Shown piece after piece: positions 15,719-23,877 of a DNA stretch of 25,547 bases. The position numbers and the translations under genes are program-made. Position 1 is the stretch's first letter; each line of letters starts with the position of its first letter. The notes under the pieces were generated by a model. The model saw only the letters and a list, made by a program, of their open reading frames with translations. It searched no databases and had not been told where the DNA came from. The stretch is from JBOGWY01 sp050694015 (lineage in GTDB: Bacteria; Actinomycetota; CADDZG01; WHSQ01), in the NCBI GenBank assembly GCA_050694015.1, contig JBOGWY010000116.1, positions 1 to 25,547 of the forward strand. The letters run 5' to 3'.

Positions 15719-15906
15719 GAGGAGAAACTCAGGTCACCGCATGCCACCTGCCCAATCCTGCCAGGTCTGCTTCGAGGGCCCTTGGGCGAGGGGACAAAGC
15801 GGGCGGGCCCGGGTGGTGGCTCCGCACCGATAGGCCGGGAGGAGGGGGCCGTACATTGTCGAATCGGACGAATAGGGACGACTCGATATCAATCGGGGGA
15901 AGCTCC
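15719..15906. promoter_or_regulatory. Divergent intergenic region between transporter and binding-protein genes
   Basis: 188 bases hold the promoters of both transcription units. For the plus strand, GGGGGA at 15895-15900 is the ribosome site before ATG 15907. TACATT at 15852-15857 is a possible -10 element, but no convincing -35 was found. No riboswitch or strong operator-like palindrome was recognised. Confidence 0.45.
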
Positions 15907-17460
15907 ATGACGCACCGACCGAAGCTGCTCGCCTCACTCGCCGCCCTGATCGCACTCGTGGCGCTGGCGTGTGGCTCGACCGTCCCGATCCAGGAGCAGG
16001 AGGCGGCGGAAGCGGCCGCGGAGCAGGGGCTCACCGATGGTGGGTTGACGACGGCCGGGGGGACCACCGGCACCGATTTCGGTACCGGCGACGGAAGCGT
16101 GTCGAGCACCGGCGGGGGATCGGGAACCGTGACCGGGTCGGGCACGACCGCGGGCGGCAGTGGCGGTTCGGAGACCGTGGCGTCGGGGCGAGTCACTGCG
16201 GGTGAGAACGGTCCCGGCGTCACCTCGGACGAGATCAAGATCGGTATCGGTTACGCGGAGGACACCGGTGAAGCCAACCAGGCGCTCGGTGCCGCGGGCG
16301 CGAGCCAGGCGGGTTGGGAACGCGCCCACAACGCCATGATCGACTACATCAACGCGAACGGCGGCATCGGCGGCCGCAAGGTCGTGCCCGTCTTCCACCG
16401 GCTCCAAACGGTCACCAGCGAGCCGATCGACCAGCAGGATCAGGAAGCTTGCGCGCATTGGACCGAGGACGACCCCGTGTTCATCAGCAACGGTGCGTGG
16501 AGGACCGAGAACGGGATCGCGTGCTTGGAGAAAGCCGGGACCGTCGTGATGACGTCCAACGGGCTTCGCTACAAGAGCGGAAGCTTCTTCGAGAAGTACC
16601 CCCACTACGTTGAGTTCGACGGCATCGACAACGACGACCATTCGACCCTCTACGCCGACTCCATGGCGAAGCTGAAGTTCTTCAGCAACGACGCCAAGCT
16701 CGGCATCCTCAGTTTCGACGACCCCGAATACGCCGGCCCGGTACAGAACACGCTGATCCCTCGGCTCGACCAGCTTGGTGTAGAGGTCACCGACGTCGCG
16801 TTCGTCAAGCGGGCCGACAACACGAACGAGAGCGGCGAGATGGTGTCTCAGATCAACAACGCGGTGGTCCGGTTCAAGGGCGAGGGGATCACGCACGTCA
16901 TGTTCCTCGACCAGGGCGCGAACCTGGCGTTCTTCTTCATGCAGGGGGCCGAGCGTCAGCAGTACCGGCCGCGTTACGGACTCACAACGGGATCGGGCGG
17001 GACCACGATGGCCGATCTGCTGCGGTCGGGTGGGGACGAAGACGCGCGCGCTCAGTTGCACGGCGCGGTCGCGGTCGGGTGGTTCCCGACGATCGATGTT
17101 CGTTCCGATGACCTTCCGGCGTGGGCCACTCCGGCGAGCCAGGAGGAGTGCTACAAGATCATGCGCAAAGGCGGCGTCAACATGGATTCCGCGAACGCGC
17201 GCGCTCAGGCATTGTCCGTCTGCGATTCCCACTGGACCATGAAGGCGACCCTCGAGGCGGCCGGCAAGGTCTTGAACCAAGACACGTTCATCAGAGGTCT
17301 CGACGCCATCGACGCGACGAAGCTGGATCCCACGAGCGGGATGGAACTCGCGTTCAGCGCGACGCGCCATGACGGCAACGCCCAGGCGGCGTTCCTGAGG
17401 TTCTTCGACAAGTGCGTCTGTTTCCGCTACACGAGCGACCGCTTCCAGGTGCCGGACTAG
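15907..17460 (+). CDS. LivK-like ABC substrate-binding lipoprotein, first tandem copy
   Basis: 517 residues from ATG 15907, chosen because GGGGGA lies just upstream and the protein then begins with a lipoprotein signal (LAALIALVALAC, lipidated C22). Next come a conserved QEQEAAEAAAEQGLTDG segment (29-45) and a Gly/Ser/Thr-rich flexible linker to about residue 97. A type I periplasmic-binding-protein domain of the LivK/branched-chain family runs from about 103 to 517 (GVTSDEIKIGI, then GGIGGRKV). The copy at 17463-19016 has the same length and is about 60% identical by eye. It presumably delivers solute to the LivH/M permease encoded on the other side of the divergent promoter. The ligand is unknown. 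Confidence 0.92.
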   Translation: MTHRPKLLASLAALIALVALACGSTVPIQEQEAAEAAAEQGLTDGGLTTAGGTTGTDFGTGDGSVSSTGGGSGTVTGSGTTAGGSGGSETVASGRVTAGENGPGVTSDEIKIGIGYAEDTGEANQALGAAGASQAGWERAHNAMIDYINANGGIGGRKVVPVFHRLQTVTSEPIDQQDQEACAHWTEDDPVFISNGAWRTENGIACLEKAGTVVMTSNGLRYKSGSFFEKYPHYVEFDGIDNDDHSTLYADSMAKLKFFSNDAKLGILSFDDPEYAGPVQNTLIPRLDQLGVEVTDVAFVKRADNTNESGEMVSQINNAVVRFKGEGITHVMFLDQGANLAFFFMQGAERQQYRPRYGLTTGSGGTTMADLLRSGGDEDARAQLHGAVAVGWFPTIDVRSDDLPAWATPASQEECYKIMRKGGVNMDSANARAQALSVCDSHWTMKATLEAAGKVLNQDTFIRGLDAIDATKLDPTSGMELAFSATRHDGNAQAAFLRFFDKCVCFRYTSDRFQVPD

Positions 17461-17462
17461 AC

Positions 17463-19016
17463 ATGGGCAGGCGGCGGCGTATAGCCGGCGTGGCGGTCGC
17501 GTGTCTGCTCGCGGCAGCCTGTGGTTCGACGGTCCCGGTGCAGGAGCAGGAGGCCGCGGAGGCAGCCGCCGAGCAGGGCCTAACCGATGGTCTCGCCGTC
17601 GACGGGACCGGTGGAACGGTAGTGGGAGACGACGGGAGTCTCGGCACCGGGACCGGCGGAGCCTCGGGTTCGATCGTCTCGGGGTCGGGCCCCGCGTCGG
17701 TCGACGGTTCTTCGGGCTCGGTCGCGACCGGCGGCGGGGTAACCGCTCCGGGCGAGAACGGCCCCGGCGTCACCGACACCACGATCAAGGTCGGGATCAT
17801 GTACACGGCCGACTACGACCAGGCCAACGCAGCGATCGGTGCCGGGGCGGCAACCGGCATCGACATGCGTCGCGCGAACGAAGCGATGTTCGACTACATC
17901 AACAAGGAGCGCGGTGGCATCGGCGGCCGAAAGGCCGAGATCGTCTTCCATCCCTACCGTGTGCTGTCCTCATCGAGCAGCGACCAGCAGGACCAGGAAG
18001 CATGCGCTCACTGGACGCAAGACGATCCCGTCTTCATCAGCGACGGTGCGCTCAAGACCGAGAACGGGGTCGCATGCCTCGAGAAGGCCGGCACGGTCAT
18101 GATCGCCAGCAACGGTCTTCGCTTCAAGAGCGGGGCGTTCTTCGAGCGCTACCCCCACTACATCGAGTTCGACGGCATCGACAACGACGACATCTCGACG
18201 ATGTATGTGGATTCGATGGTGAAGCTCGGCTACTTCAGCAAGGACGCCAAGATTGGCCTCCTCACGTGGGACAACCCCGAGTTCTCTCGGCCGATGCAGC
18301 AGACGCTGATCCCGCGTCTGGCGAAGTACGGACTCGAGCCGACCGACGTCGCCTACATCAAGTACCCAGAGAGCAACGACGAGGTCGGCGAGTCGGTGGC
18401 ACAGGTGGGCAACACCGCGGTGCGCTTCAAGGGCGAGGGCATCACGCACGTGATGTTCCTCGATTCCGGTGCGAACCTCGCGTTCTTCTTCATGCCGGCA
18501 GCGGAGCGCCAGGAGTACCGGCCGCGCTACGGCCTGACCACTCAGTCCGGGAATACGGCCCTGGCCGACCTCCTCCGTTCGGGTGGCAACGATCGAGATG
18601 CGCGTAACCAACTTCACGGAGCGGTGAGTGTCGGATGGAGCCCGACGCTCGATGCACGCGCCGAGGACATTCCCGCTTGGGGCAACCCTCCTGCAAAGAA
18701 GCGTTGCTACGCGATCATGCGCGAGGCCGGCGTCGAGATGGACTCCGCCAACGCACGTGGGATCGCAGAAGGGATCTGCGACACCGCCTTCACGATGGAG
18801 GCGACGCTCGAGGCGTCCGGCGAGGTGCTCAACCAGGACACGTTCCTCGCCGGGCTGAACAAGGTGGGCCCCGACGACGTCGAACCGACGAGCGGGATGG
18901 GCTTCGCTATCGGTGCCGCCCGTCACGACGGTACTGCCTACGCGGCCCACATGAGGTTCTACGACAAGTGCATATGCTTCCGTTACATCAGCGACCGCTT
19001 CGCGGTCCCGGATTAA
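17463..19016 (+). CDS. LivK-like ABC substrate-binding lipoprotein, second tandem copy
   Basis: 517 residues, ATG 17463, two bases after the previous stop, so probably translated by reinitiation; no strong ribosome site. Lipoprotein signal MGRRRRIAGVAVACLLAAAC with lipidated C20. The same QEQEAAEAAAEQGLTDG segment and a Gly-rich linker of different composition precede the binding domain. Shared blocks with the first copy include DQQDQEACAHW, DDPVFIS, YIEFDGIDNDD versus YVEFDGIDNDD, RFKGEGITHVMFLD, QLHGAV and the terminal CFRY. Differences cluster in loops likely to touch ligand, such as ASQAGWERAHN versus ATGIDMRRANE, which hints at different or broadened specificity (inference). Confidence 0.92.
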   Translation: MGRRRRIAGVAVACLLAAACGSTVPVQEQEAAEAAAEQGLTDGLAVDGTGGTVVGDDGSLGTGTGGASGSIVSGSGPASVDGSSGSVATGGGVTAPGENGPGVTDTTIKVGIMYTADYDQANAAIGAGAATGIDMRRANEAMFDYINKERGGIGGRKAEIVFHPYRVLSSSSSDQQDQEACAHWTQDDPVFISDGALKTENGVACLEKAGTVMIASNGLRFKSGAFFERYPHYIEFDGIDNDDISTMYVDSMVKLGYFSKDAKIGLLTWDNPEFSRPMQQTLIPRLAKYGLEPTDVAYIKYPESNDEVGESVAQVGNTAVRFKGEGITHVMFLDSGANLAFFFMPAAERQEYRPRYGLTTQSGNTALADLLRSGGNDRDARNQLHGAVSVGWSPTLDARAEDIPAWGNPPAKKRCYAIMREAGVEMDSANARGIAEGICDTAFTMEATLEASGEVLNQDTFLAGLNKVGPDDVEPTSGMGFAIGAARHDGTAYAAHMRFYDKCICFRYISDRFAVPD

Positions 19017-19023
19017 GAGGTAG

Positions 19024-19458
19024 TTGAGCGACATGCCCGAAGCCGCCACGAAGACCGACTCCCTGCCCGCGATCCGCGAGCAACCGCCACGATTGGAAGG
19101 CGAGCGAAGGCCGCGTTCGAAGCTGCGTCGGATCGGCTCGTGGTTCGTGTCGCCGGACTCGACCGCGCTGGTCTATCTCGGTCTCGCGGTTGCGATGCTG
19201 GGTTTCGCTGCGCTTGCATTCACCTGGAGCAAGGTCGCCGCGACGCTATCGGTGCCCCTGCAGATCCCTTATCTCGCGTCCGGCGGTTTCGTCGGCCTGG
19301 GCCTCGTGATCGTCGGCGTCGTGATCGCGAACATCGCGGTGAAGCGGCGCGACAATTTCGCGCGCATCCGTCAGTTGCAGAAGCTGTCCGCGACGATGGA
19401 GTCGATCGAGCTTGCGGTCGCCGAGCCTCCGACGGGGTCAGATGGCGACGGAAGCTAA
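19024..19458 (+). CDS. Two-helix membrane protein with QIPYLxSGG motif, copy 1
   Basis: 144 residues from TTG 19024; ATG 19033 is an equally plausible start, and AGAGG at 19015-19019 lies too close to one and rather far from the other. A basic, proline-containing N-terminal stretch (1-45) precedes two hydrophobic helices (about 48-67 and 84-106) joined by a short loop containing W68-S-K and QIPYLASGG (80-88). A charged helical tail of about 35 residues follows. It is paralogous to the next gene. It begins 7 bases after the second binding-protein gene, so it belongs to that transcription unit and is probably an accessory membrane part of the transporter (inference). I recognise no named family. 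Confidence 0.75.
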   Translation: MSDMPEAATKTDSLPAIREQPPRLEGERRPRSKLRRIGSWFVSPDSTALVYLGLAVAMLGFAALAFTWSKVAATLSVPLQIPYLASGGFVGLGLVIVGVVIANIAVKRRDNFARIRQLQKLSATMESIELAVAEPPTGSDGDGS

Positions 19459-19873
19459 CGTGATCGAGGGGCCTCGAGCCCCGGAGGGGCCCCGAGCCCC
19501 GAATGATTCAAGCGGCCAGCCGAGCCCGATCACCCTCATCCTCTCGGGCTTCGCCGAGGCGGTCCGCGGGATGCGGCAGGCGGCCGCGGACCGCTCGCTC
19601 ATGTCCGCGTTCCTCGCGTTCCTCCTCGCGGTTGCAGGCTTCGCGGCCTTCTTCCTCGCATGGAAGGGGGCGGCCGGAACGCTGGTCGTGTCGGTGCAGA
19701 TCCCGTATCTCCTCTCGGGAGGCCTCGCAGGATTCGCGTTGCTGGGCTTAGGCCTCGGCGTCTTCCACACGCAGGTGTCGCGCCGCATCGCTGCGCATGA
19801 AGACCGCGAGTGGGCGCGCGTCCTCGATCGCGCCCTCGCGCTCCTCGACGCACTGAAACGACGGAAGGCGTAA
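19442..19873 (+). CDS. Two-helix membrane protein with QIPYLxSGG motif, copy 2
   Basis: 143 residues from ATG 19442, overlapping the end of copy 1 by 17 bases. The N-terminus carries a tandem EGPRAP repeat (9-20). Two helices at about 55-73 and 92-109 flank a short loop with W74-K and QIPYLLSGG (86-94). The charged C-terminal tail (110-143) is strongly helical and could form a coiled coil. The arrangement matches copy 1 element by element, so the two probably arose by duplication and may form a heteromer. Function is unknown; position implies association with the Liv-type system. Confidence 0.75.
   Translation: MATEANVIEGPRAPEGPRAPNDSSGQPSPITLILSGFAEAVRGMRQAAADRSLMSAFLAFLLAVAGFAAFFLAWKGAAGTLVVSVQIPYLLSGGLAGFALLGLGLGVFHTQVSRRIAAHEDREWARVLDRALALLDALKRRKA
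19466..19501 (+). repeat. 18-base tandem repeat, two copies, inside coding sequence
   Basis: Two adjacent units, GAGGGGCCTCGAGCCCCG and the same with one change (T to C), encode EGPRAP twice. Each unit is itself partly palindromic (GGGGC and GCCCC), so replication slippage is a likely origin. Confidence 0.75.
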
Positions 19874-19915
19874 CCGACGCGCACGGAGCCTCTCGAGCAG
19901 CTGCGATCCCTCGCC

Positions 19916-20332
19916 GTGTTCGGAAGCGTGATCGACGACGGGGGGCAGATCCTGTTGCTCCGGCGGCGCGATCTTGACGTGTGGGAATGTCCCGGCGGGG
20001 GCGTCGAACCGGGGGAGGCTCCGCGCGCGGCTCTGCATCGCGAGGTCCGCGAGGAGACCGGGATCGAGATCGAGATCGATCGCCTCACAGGGCTCTATCT
20101 GCGCCGCGCAGGATCCCTTCTCGTTATGCAGTTCTTTTGCAGTCCTCTCGGAACGCCGACCACCTCGGCCGAGGCGCGCGAGGTCGCGTATTTCCCCGTC
20201 GGGGGTCTCCCCAACCGGCTGGTCCCCGCAGTGAGGGAGAGGATCCAAGACTCGCTGGGTGGCGGGGGCCACCCGCACTTCCACACGCAAACCGCCCTCG
20301 GAGCCGCAGACTTCGTGTCGACGCGCACGTGA
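19916..20332 (+). CDS. Nudix hydrolase
   Basis: 138 residues. A complete Nudix box runs from G28 to I50: glycine, five residues, E34, seven residues, R42-E43-V-R-E46-E47-T-G. These glutamates bind the metal used to cleave nucleoside diphosphates linked to another moiety. The substrate is not predictable. The GTG start at 19916 has no ribosome site; the frame stays open back to the previous stop at 19873 with sensible coding (EPLEQLRSLAV), so the true start may lie slightly upstream at a non-standard codon. The last 20 residues are not part of the fold. Confidence 0.88.
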   Translation: MFGSVIDDGGQILLLRRRDLDVWECPGGGVEPGEAPRAALHREVREETGIEIEIDRLTGLYLRRAGSLLVMQFFCSPLGTPTTSAEAREVAYFPVGGLPNRLVPAVRERIQDSLGGGGHPHFHTQTALGAADFVSTRT

Positions 20333-20381
20333 AAGGGAGGCCCTGGGTTATCCGGACGGATCGGCTGCTCGTGGGCATCCG

Positions 20382-20508
20382 GAAAACACCCCCTTCGGAG
20401 CAGAGAATGCGTGTGCGCGGGGTTCCGGGGTTCACGGGGTGCAACGTGAACCCCCGGAACCCCTGTACCCCGTGCACACGCGTTTCTTGCCTGGACCAGG
20501 GTGTTTTC
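20382..20508. repeat. 127-base imperfect palindrome in a non-coding gap
   Basis: The 243 bases between the Nudix and methyltransferase genes hold one striking element. Outer arms GAAAACACCC (20382-20391) and GGGTGTTTTC (20499-20508) are perfect inverted repeats. Inside, GCGTGTGC (20409-20416) pairs with GCACACGC (20474-20481), and GGGGTTCCGGGGTTCACG (20419-20436) pairs with the arm at 20445-20463 with one extra C. The loop is GGGTGCAA. It could be a small non-autonomous mobile element, a REP-like sequence, or a large transcribed hairpin. No clear target-site duplication was found. Confidence 0.7.
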
Positions 20509-20575
20509 TAAAACCCGCGCGTGATGGCCGACACCATCGGGGAGTGGACGACCCGGCCTCGGTAAGGTCGGCTCC

Positions 20576-21155
20576 GTGACGGCCAACCCGTGGCAACGCG
20601 AGGCCGAGAACTGGCTGCGCTGGGCGCGCACGCCGGACCACGATTCGTACTGGAGCTACCGCGACGCCTTCTTCTCCGACATCGTTCCCGCGCCGAGGGG
20701 GTACACCCTCGATGTCGGGTGCGGTGAGGGTCGGGTCATCCGAGACCTCATCGACCACGGCCACGACGTCGTTGGCATCGATATGACGCTCCAACTGTTG
20801 CGCGAGGCGAAGTCTGCTTCTCCCGGGCTGTGTGCGGCGGGCGCCGACGCGCGCTCCTTGCCGTTCTCCGACGCAACCTTCGAAACGGTGATCGCCCACC
20901 ACCTCCTGTACATGAAGGACATGCCGGATGTCGTGGCCGAGTGTGCTCGGGCTCGAACGGGACGGCCTCGAGATCACCTTCGAGGGATGGACGGTTCCGC
21001 TAGAGGATCACGTCGTTGCGTTGGAGGCCGCGGGGCTCGCGATCGAGCGGATAAGGGAGCCGAAGCCGGATCCATCGTTCTTCGCGAAACACCCGTCGTG
21101 GCGGAAGTCAGCGCGGATCCCGATGATGCTGACCTACAGAGCGTTCAAACGCTGA
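20576..21155 (+). pseudogene. Class I SAM-dependent methyltransferase, broken by internal deletion and frameshift
   Basis: The first frame (GTG 20576) encodes a normal N-terminal half: substrate-facing helix, SAM motif I LDVGCGEGR (45-53), acidic end of strand 2 (GIDM), and LPFSDATFETV, up to DVVAECAR at about residue 126. After that this frame turns arginine-rich and random. The neighbouring frame from about 20951 gives a sensible methyltransferase C-terminus (LERDGLEITFEGW and onward, ending LTYRAFKR, stop 21155). The two halves total about 194 residues, some 50-70 fewer than such enzymes usually have. GCTCG occurs at 20945-20949 and 20951-20955, a likely breakpoint. SAM binding might survive, but the enzyme is probably inactive. 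Confidence 0.72.
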
Positions 21156-21159
21156 CCGG

Positions 21160-22143
21160 TTAGCGGTCGAAGCGGATGACGATCTCCCTCGTCAGGGCGG
21201 AGCCGAAGTAGAAGTACAGGGCCAGCAACACCAGCGGGAGCGACCACACGATGTTGTAGCCGGGGCGGATGTCGCCGACCGGCTGCGTTTGCGGCTGCGC
21301 GACCACGGCGGTCGAAGCGGGAGCGGGTTCGCCGGTGTCCACCTCTCCGCCGCCGATCTCGGGAGCGCCGCCCGAATCGAAGCCCCCCACATCACCGACG
21401 TCGAAGCCGCCCGAGCCGGACACCGGCGCGCTCCCGATATCGGGAGAGTCGATGACCGGACCCGTGACGTCTTCCTCGACATACGACAACGTGGCCTCGA
21501 TGGGCTTCGCTTCCTCCTCCTTGTTCTTCTTCGCGTAGAACGCGACGTGCCACGTGTCCTGCTTCTCGACCGCGCGTTCGCTCGGCATGATCGCCAGCGC
21601 GGAGAACGCGAGGTCCTCTTCGAACGGTTTGAGCTCGGCCTTCAGGTGCGGGAACGGTTTGCCGCGGTAGGTCGCGGGCGACTTCGTCTTGCAGTCGACC
21701 TCCGGGGGCTCCTCGAATGAGCCCTCCTCGGCCTTCGGCGGCAGCGTGGCGAGACAGACAGAGACGCGCGAGTCCTCGGCGTTGATCGTCCCGTTGCTCT
21801 CGGCGATGGGAAGGATCAGCGTCCCGTCGATCAACTCGAAGGTGACCGGCAGGTCCTCGACGTCGAGGGCTATATAGGTACGCGTGTCCTCCTGCCCCCC
21901 GGTGATGCCCACGTGCAGCGTGTTCTCGCCATACGGGTTGACCGGGTCGGGCACGACCGGCAGTGGCGCCGGTGGCTCGTACGAGTCGTCGGCGACGTAG
22001 TACCAGGCCTCGAGCGCGGTCGAAGTGTTGGCGCGTTCCGGCGCCGTCTGGGTCCACGCCGGGGGAGCCCACAGGGACAGCGCGAACAGCAGCAGGCAGA
22101 ACACCGCGGCGCGCTGCCGCCACGCGTTGTTGGATCGCCGCAT
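21160..22143 (-). CDS. Exported protein with C-terminal membrane anchor
   Basis: 327 residues from ATG 22143, with AGAGG about 10 bases upstream; ATG 22152 is an alternative. Signal peptide at 12-32 (hydrophobic run ending WAPPAWTQ). The outer part has an N-terminal beta-rich domain (about 38-220) with cysteines C130 and C151; its look (LHVGI, RTYIALDV, ELIDGTLILP) recalls DNRLRE-type surface domains, a weak impression only. A Gly/Ser/Asp/Pro-rich spacer (about 225-290) leads to one membrane helix (297-314) and a short tail with two arginines, ending RFDR. It is a surface protein held by its C-terminus; there is no LPXTG motif. It lies downstream of the PucR gene on the same strand with a 94-base gap. 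Function unknown. Confidence 0.78.
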   Translation of the reverse strand: MRRSNNAWRQRAAVFCLLLFALSLWAPPAWTQTAPERANTSTALEAWYYVADDSYEPPAPLPVVPDPVNPYGENTLHVGITGGQEDTRTYIALDVEDLPVTFELIDGTLILPIAESNGTINAEDSRVSVCLATLPPKAEEGSFEEPPEVDCKTKSPATYRGKPFPHLKAELKPFEEDLAFSALAIMPSERAVEKQDTWHVAFYAKKNKEEEAKPIEATLSYVEEDVTGPVIDSPDIGSAPVSGSGGFDVGDVGGFDSGGAPEIGGGEVDTGEPAPASTAVVAQPQTQPVGDIRPGYNIVWSLPLVLLALYFYFGSALTREIVIRFDR

Positions 22144-22237
22144 CGATGCCATCGCCTCTAGATTCTGCAAGAGGGAGCCGGCCTCCTGTCTGTCCCGGCC
22201 CACCAACGAAGCGTGCCCGTTCGGGCGTCGAGACGAA

Positions 22238-23866
22238 TCAGCCCTCGTGCGGTCCCATCAGGCGTAGCTGGAGATGCAGCAGGAGCCGGGTGTCGGGGTC
22301 GTCGAGATCCACGGCGAACATCTCGACGAGCCGCCGCAGCCGGTAGCGGAACGTGTTCGGGTGCACGTCGAGCCGGGCCGCCGCGGTCGGGACGTCGCCG
22401 AACGCCGCCAGGTACTCCCGCAGTGTGTCGAGGTACACGCTGCCCTTGTCGCGGTCGTGCTTAGCGATCTCCTCGACGGGCCCCCGCACCAGATCGGGGT
22501 TGCGAGCCACGGCATCCTGCAGGATCAGCAGCGTCACCGGGGTCTGGACGTCGTCTATCGACGCGACGTCCTGGCCATGGCCGTCGGACGAGAGCACTCG
22601 CAGGATGCGCTCGGCCTCTCGCCGCGCCGCCGCGATCTCGCGGATGTCTTTGACCGTCGAGCTCACCGCTGCGACCACCGGAACGTCGAGCGTCGAGCGC
22701 GCGTGGTCGTGCACGCGCTGGACGATGTTCATGACGCGCGATCGCTCTCCCGCACCGGCCACCGGCATGAGCCCGTACGCGGTGTTGCCGATGGTCACCC
22801 ACGAGATTCGTAGACGGAACGCATCGGAATACATCGCGACGAGGTCGATCAAGCGTTCGCGGTACAGCTCCTCCTCGACCGGATCGTTCGACGCCAGCTT
22901 GAGGGCGATGACGACGCTCGGGGAACGGGGCCCGATCCCGAGCTGCGCCGCGGCCGAATCGATGTCGCCCTTGCCCTCGAGGAACGAACGCAGGAGGTTC
23001 CCTCTGATCCTGCGTTCGATGTCGCGCGACGCCCGTGCGTGGATCAAGTGGAGAGCGGCGACGCGAGCGGCCTCGGCGAACGCTCGCTCGGCGCTCTCGT
23101 CGAACCCTTCCGGCTCGATCGCCCAGACCGAGCCGATCGTCTCGGCCCCGACGCGGATGGGGGCCGCGATGCGCGAGAGGATGTCGAACCCCTCGAGCTC
23201 CTTCACGTGGATGACGGAATCCGAAGCCCACAGCTGCTTGTAGAGATCGCGCATGCCCGGCGTATCCGGCACCTGACGACCGAGGATCGACTGCTGCCTC
23301 GCCTCGTCGATCTCCTGACCCTCGATGTTCGAGTACGCGAGCACGCGCGCCTGCGGGTCCTCGATCGTGACCGCGCCGCCGACGACACCGGCGATCGCGT
23401 TCGCCAGGGAGAAGAGATCGCCCATCGGGACACTGGCAAGCCCCGGCACCGGGGCCGACTGACGGAGGCTCGGCAGGGACAGGGTGAGGAGCGCGTTCAG
23501 CTGGCTCCATCCCATCTCGTTCGCGATCTCGAGGATCGCGACGCCGCCCTTCTCGGCATCGGCTATCCATTCACAGCGCCGTTCGTACAGCTTGAAGGCG
23601 ACGGCGGCCGCCTTGGCCTCGACCGCGTGTGCGATGACTCGCCGCGCCTCGGCGCTGTCGGGCTCGGTCCCGATCGCCAGAACGATGGCGTCCGGCTCGA
23701 GCGGCGGATCCTCCAGGCGATCGTGGATGAAGGCTTCACCGACCGGCACGTCGAGGCCCCGCGGAGCGACGAGGACCCGCGCGACGGTAGGCCCGAGGTT
23801 GGCGAGAAGCGTCCCGAGCGATACCTCGGCGTGCCCGTTGTCGGAGCGGTCCGCGGCCTTCGTCAC
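22238..23866 (-). CDS. PucR-family transcriptional regulator
   Basis: 542 residues from GTG 23866, chosen because a longer frame runs into the next gene and because a promoter-like TACAAT lies just upstream. Residues about 15-140 are a PucR-type ligand domain. Residues about 145-275 look like a GAF-type sensor (VTIEDPQARVLAYSN and onward). The middle part (about 290-440) is the GGDEF-like CdaR segment. Residues about 478-538 are the C-terminal PucR helix-turn-helix (LREYLAAFGDVPTAAARLDV, then HPNTFRYRLRRL). Such regulators activate catabolic or transport genes in response to small molecules. The inverted repeat at its own promoter suggests autoregulation. Possible targets are its neighbours, the exported protein and serine hydrolase (inference). 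Confidence 0.88.
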   Translation of the reverse strand: MTKAADRSDNGHAEVSLGTLLANLGPTVARVLVAPRGLDVPVGEAFIHDRLEDPPLEPDAIVLAIGTEPDSAEARRVIAHAVEAKAAAVAFKLYERRCEWIADAEKGGVAILEIANEMGWSQLNALLTLSLPSLRQSAPVPGLASVPMGDLFSLANAIAGVVGGAVTIEDPQARVLAYSNIEGQEIDEARQQSILGRQVPDTPGMRDLYKQLWASDSVIHVKELEGFDILSRIAAPIRVGAETIGSVWAIEPEGFDESAERAFAEAARVAALHLIHARASRDIERRIRGNLLRSFLEGKGDIDSAAAQLGIGPRSPSVVIALKLASNDPVEEELYRERLIDLVAMYSDAFRLRISWVTIGNTAYGLMPVAGAGERSRVMNIVQRVHDHARSTLDVPVVAAVSSTVKDIREIAAARREAERILRVLSSDGHGQDVASIDDVQTPVTLLILQDAVARNPDLVRGPVEEIAKHDRDKGSVYLDTLREYLAAFGDVPTAAARLDVHPNTFRYRLRRLVEMFAVDLDDPDTRLLLHLQLRLMGPHEG

Positions 23867-23877
23867 TGGTGGCAAGG

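Noticed and set aside
15685..15906. Upstream extension of the first binding-protein frame
   Set aside because: The extension would bury the lipoprotein signal peptide; ATG 15907 has a ribosome site.
15934..17370. 478-codon minus-strand frame opposite the first binding-protein gene
   Set aside because: No recognisable domain; the sense strand encodes a clear lipoprotein binding protein duplicated next door.
20404..20487. tRNA-like look of the GGTTC-containing hairpin
   Set aside because: No acceptor stem, D arm or anticodon arm can be drawn; the GGTTC motifs are explained by the palindrome arms.
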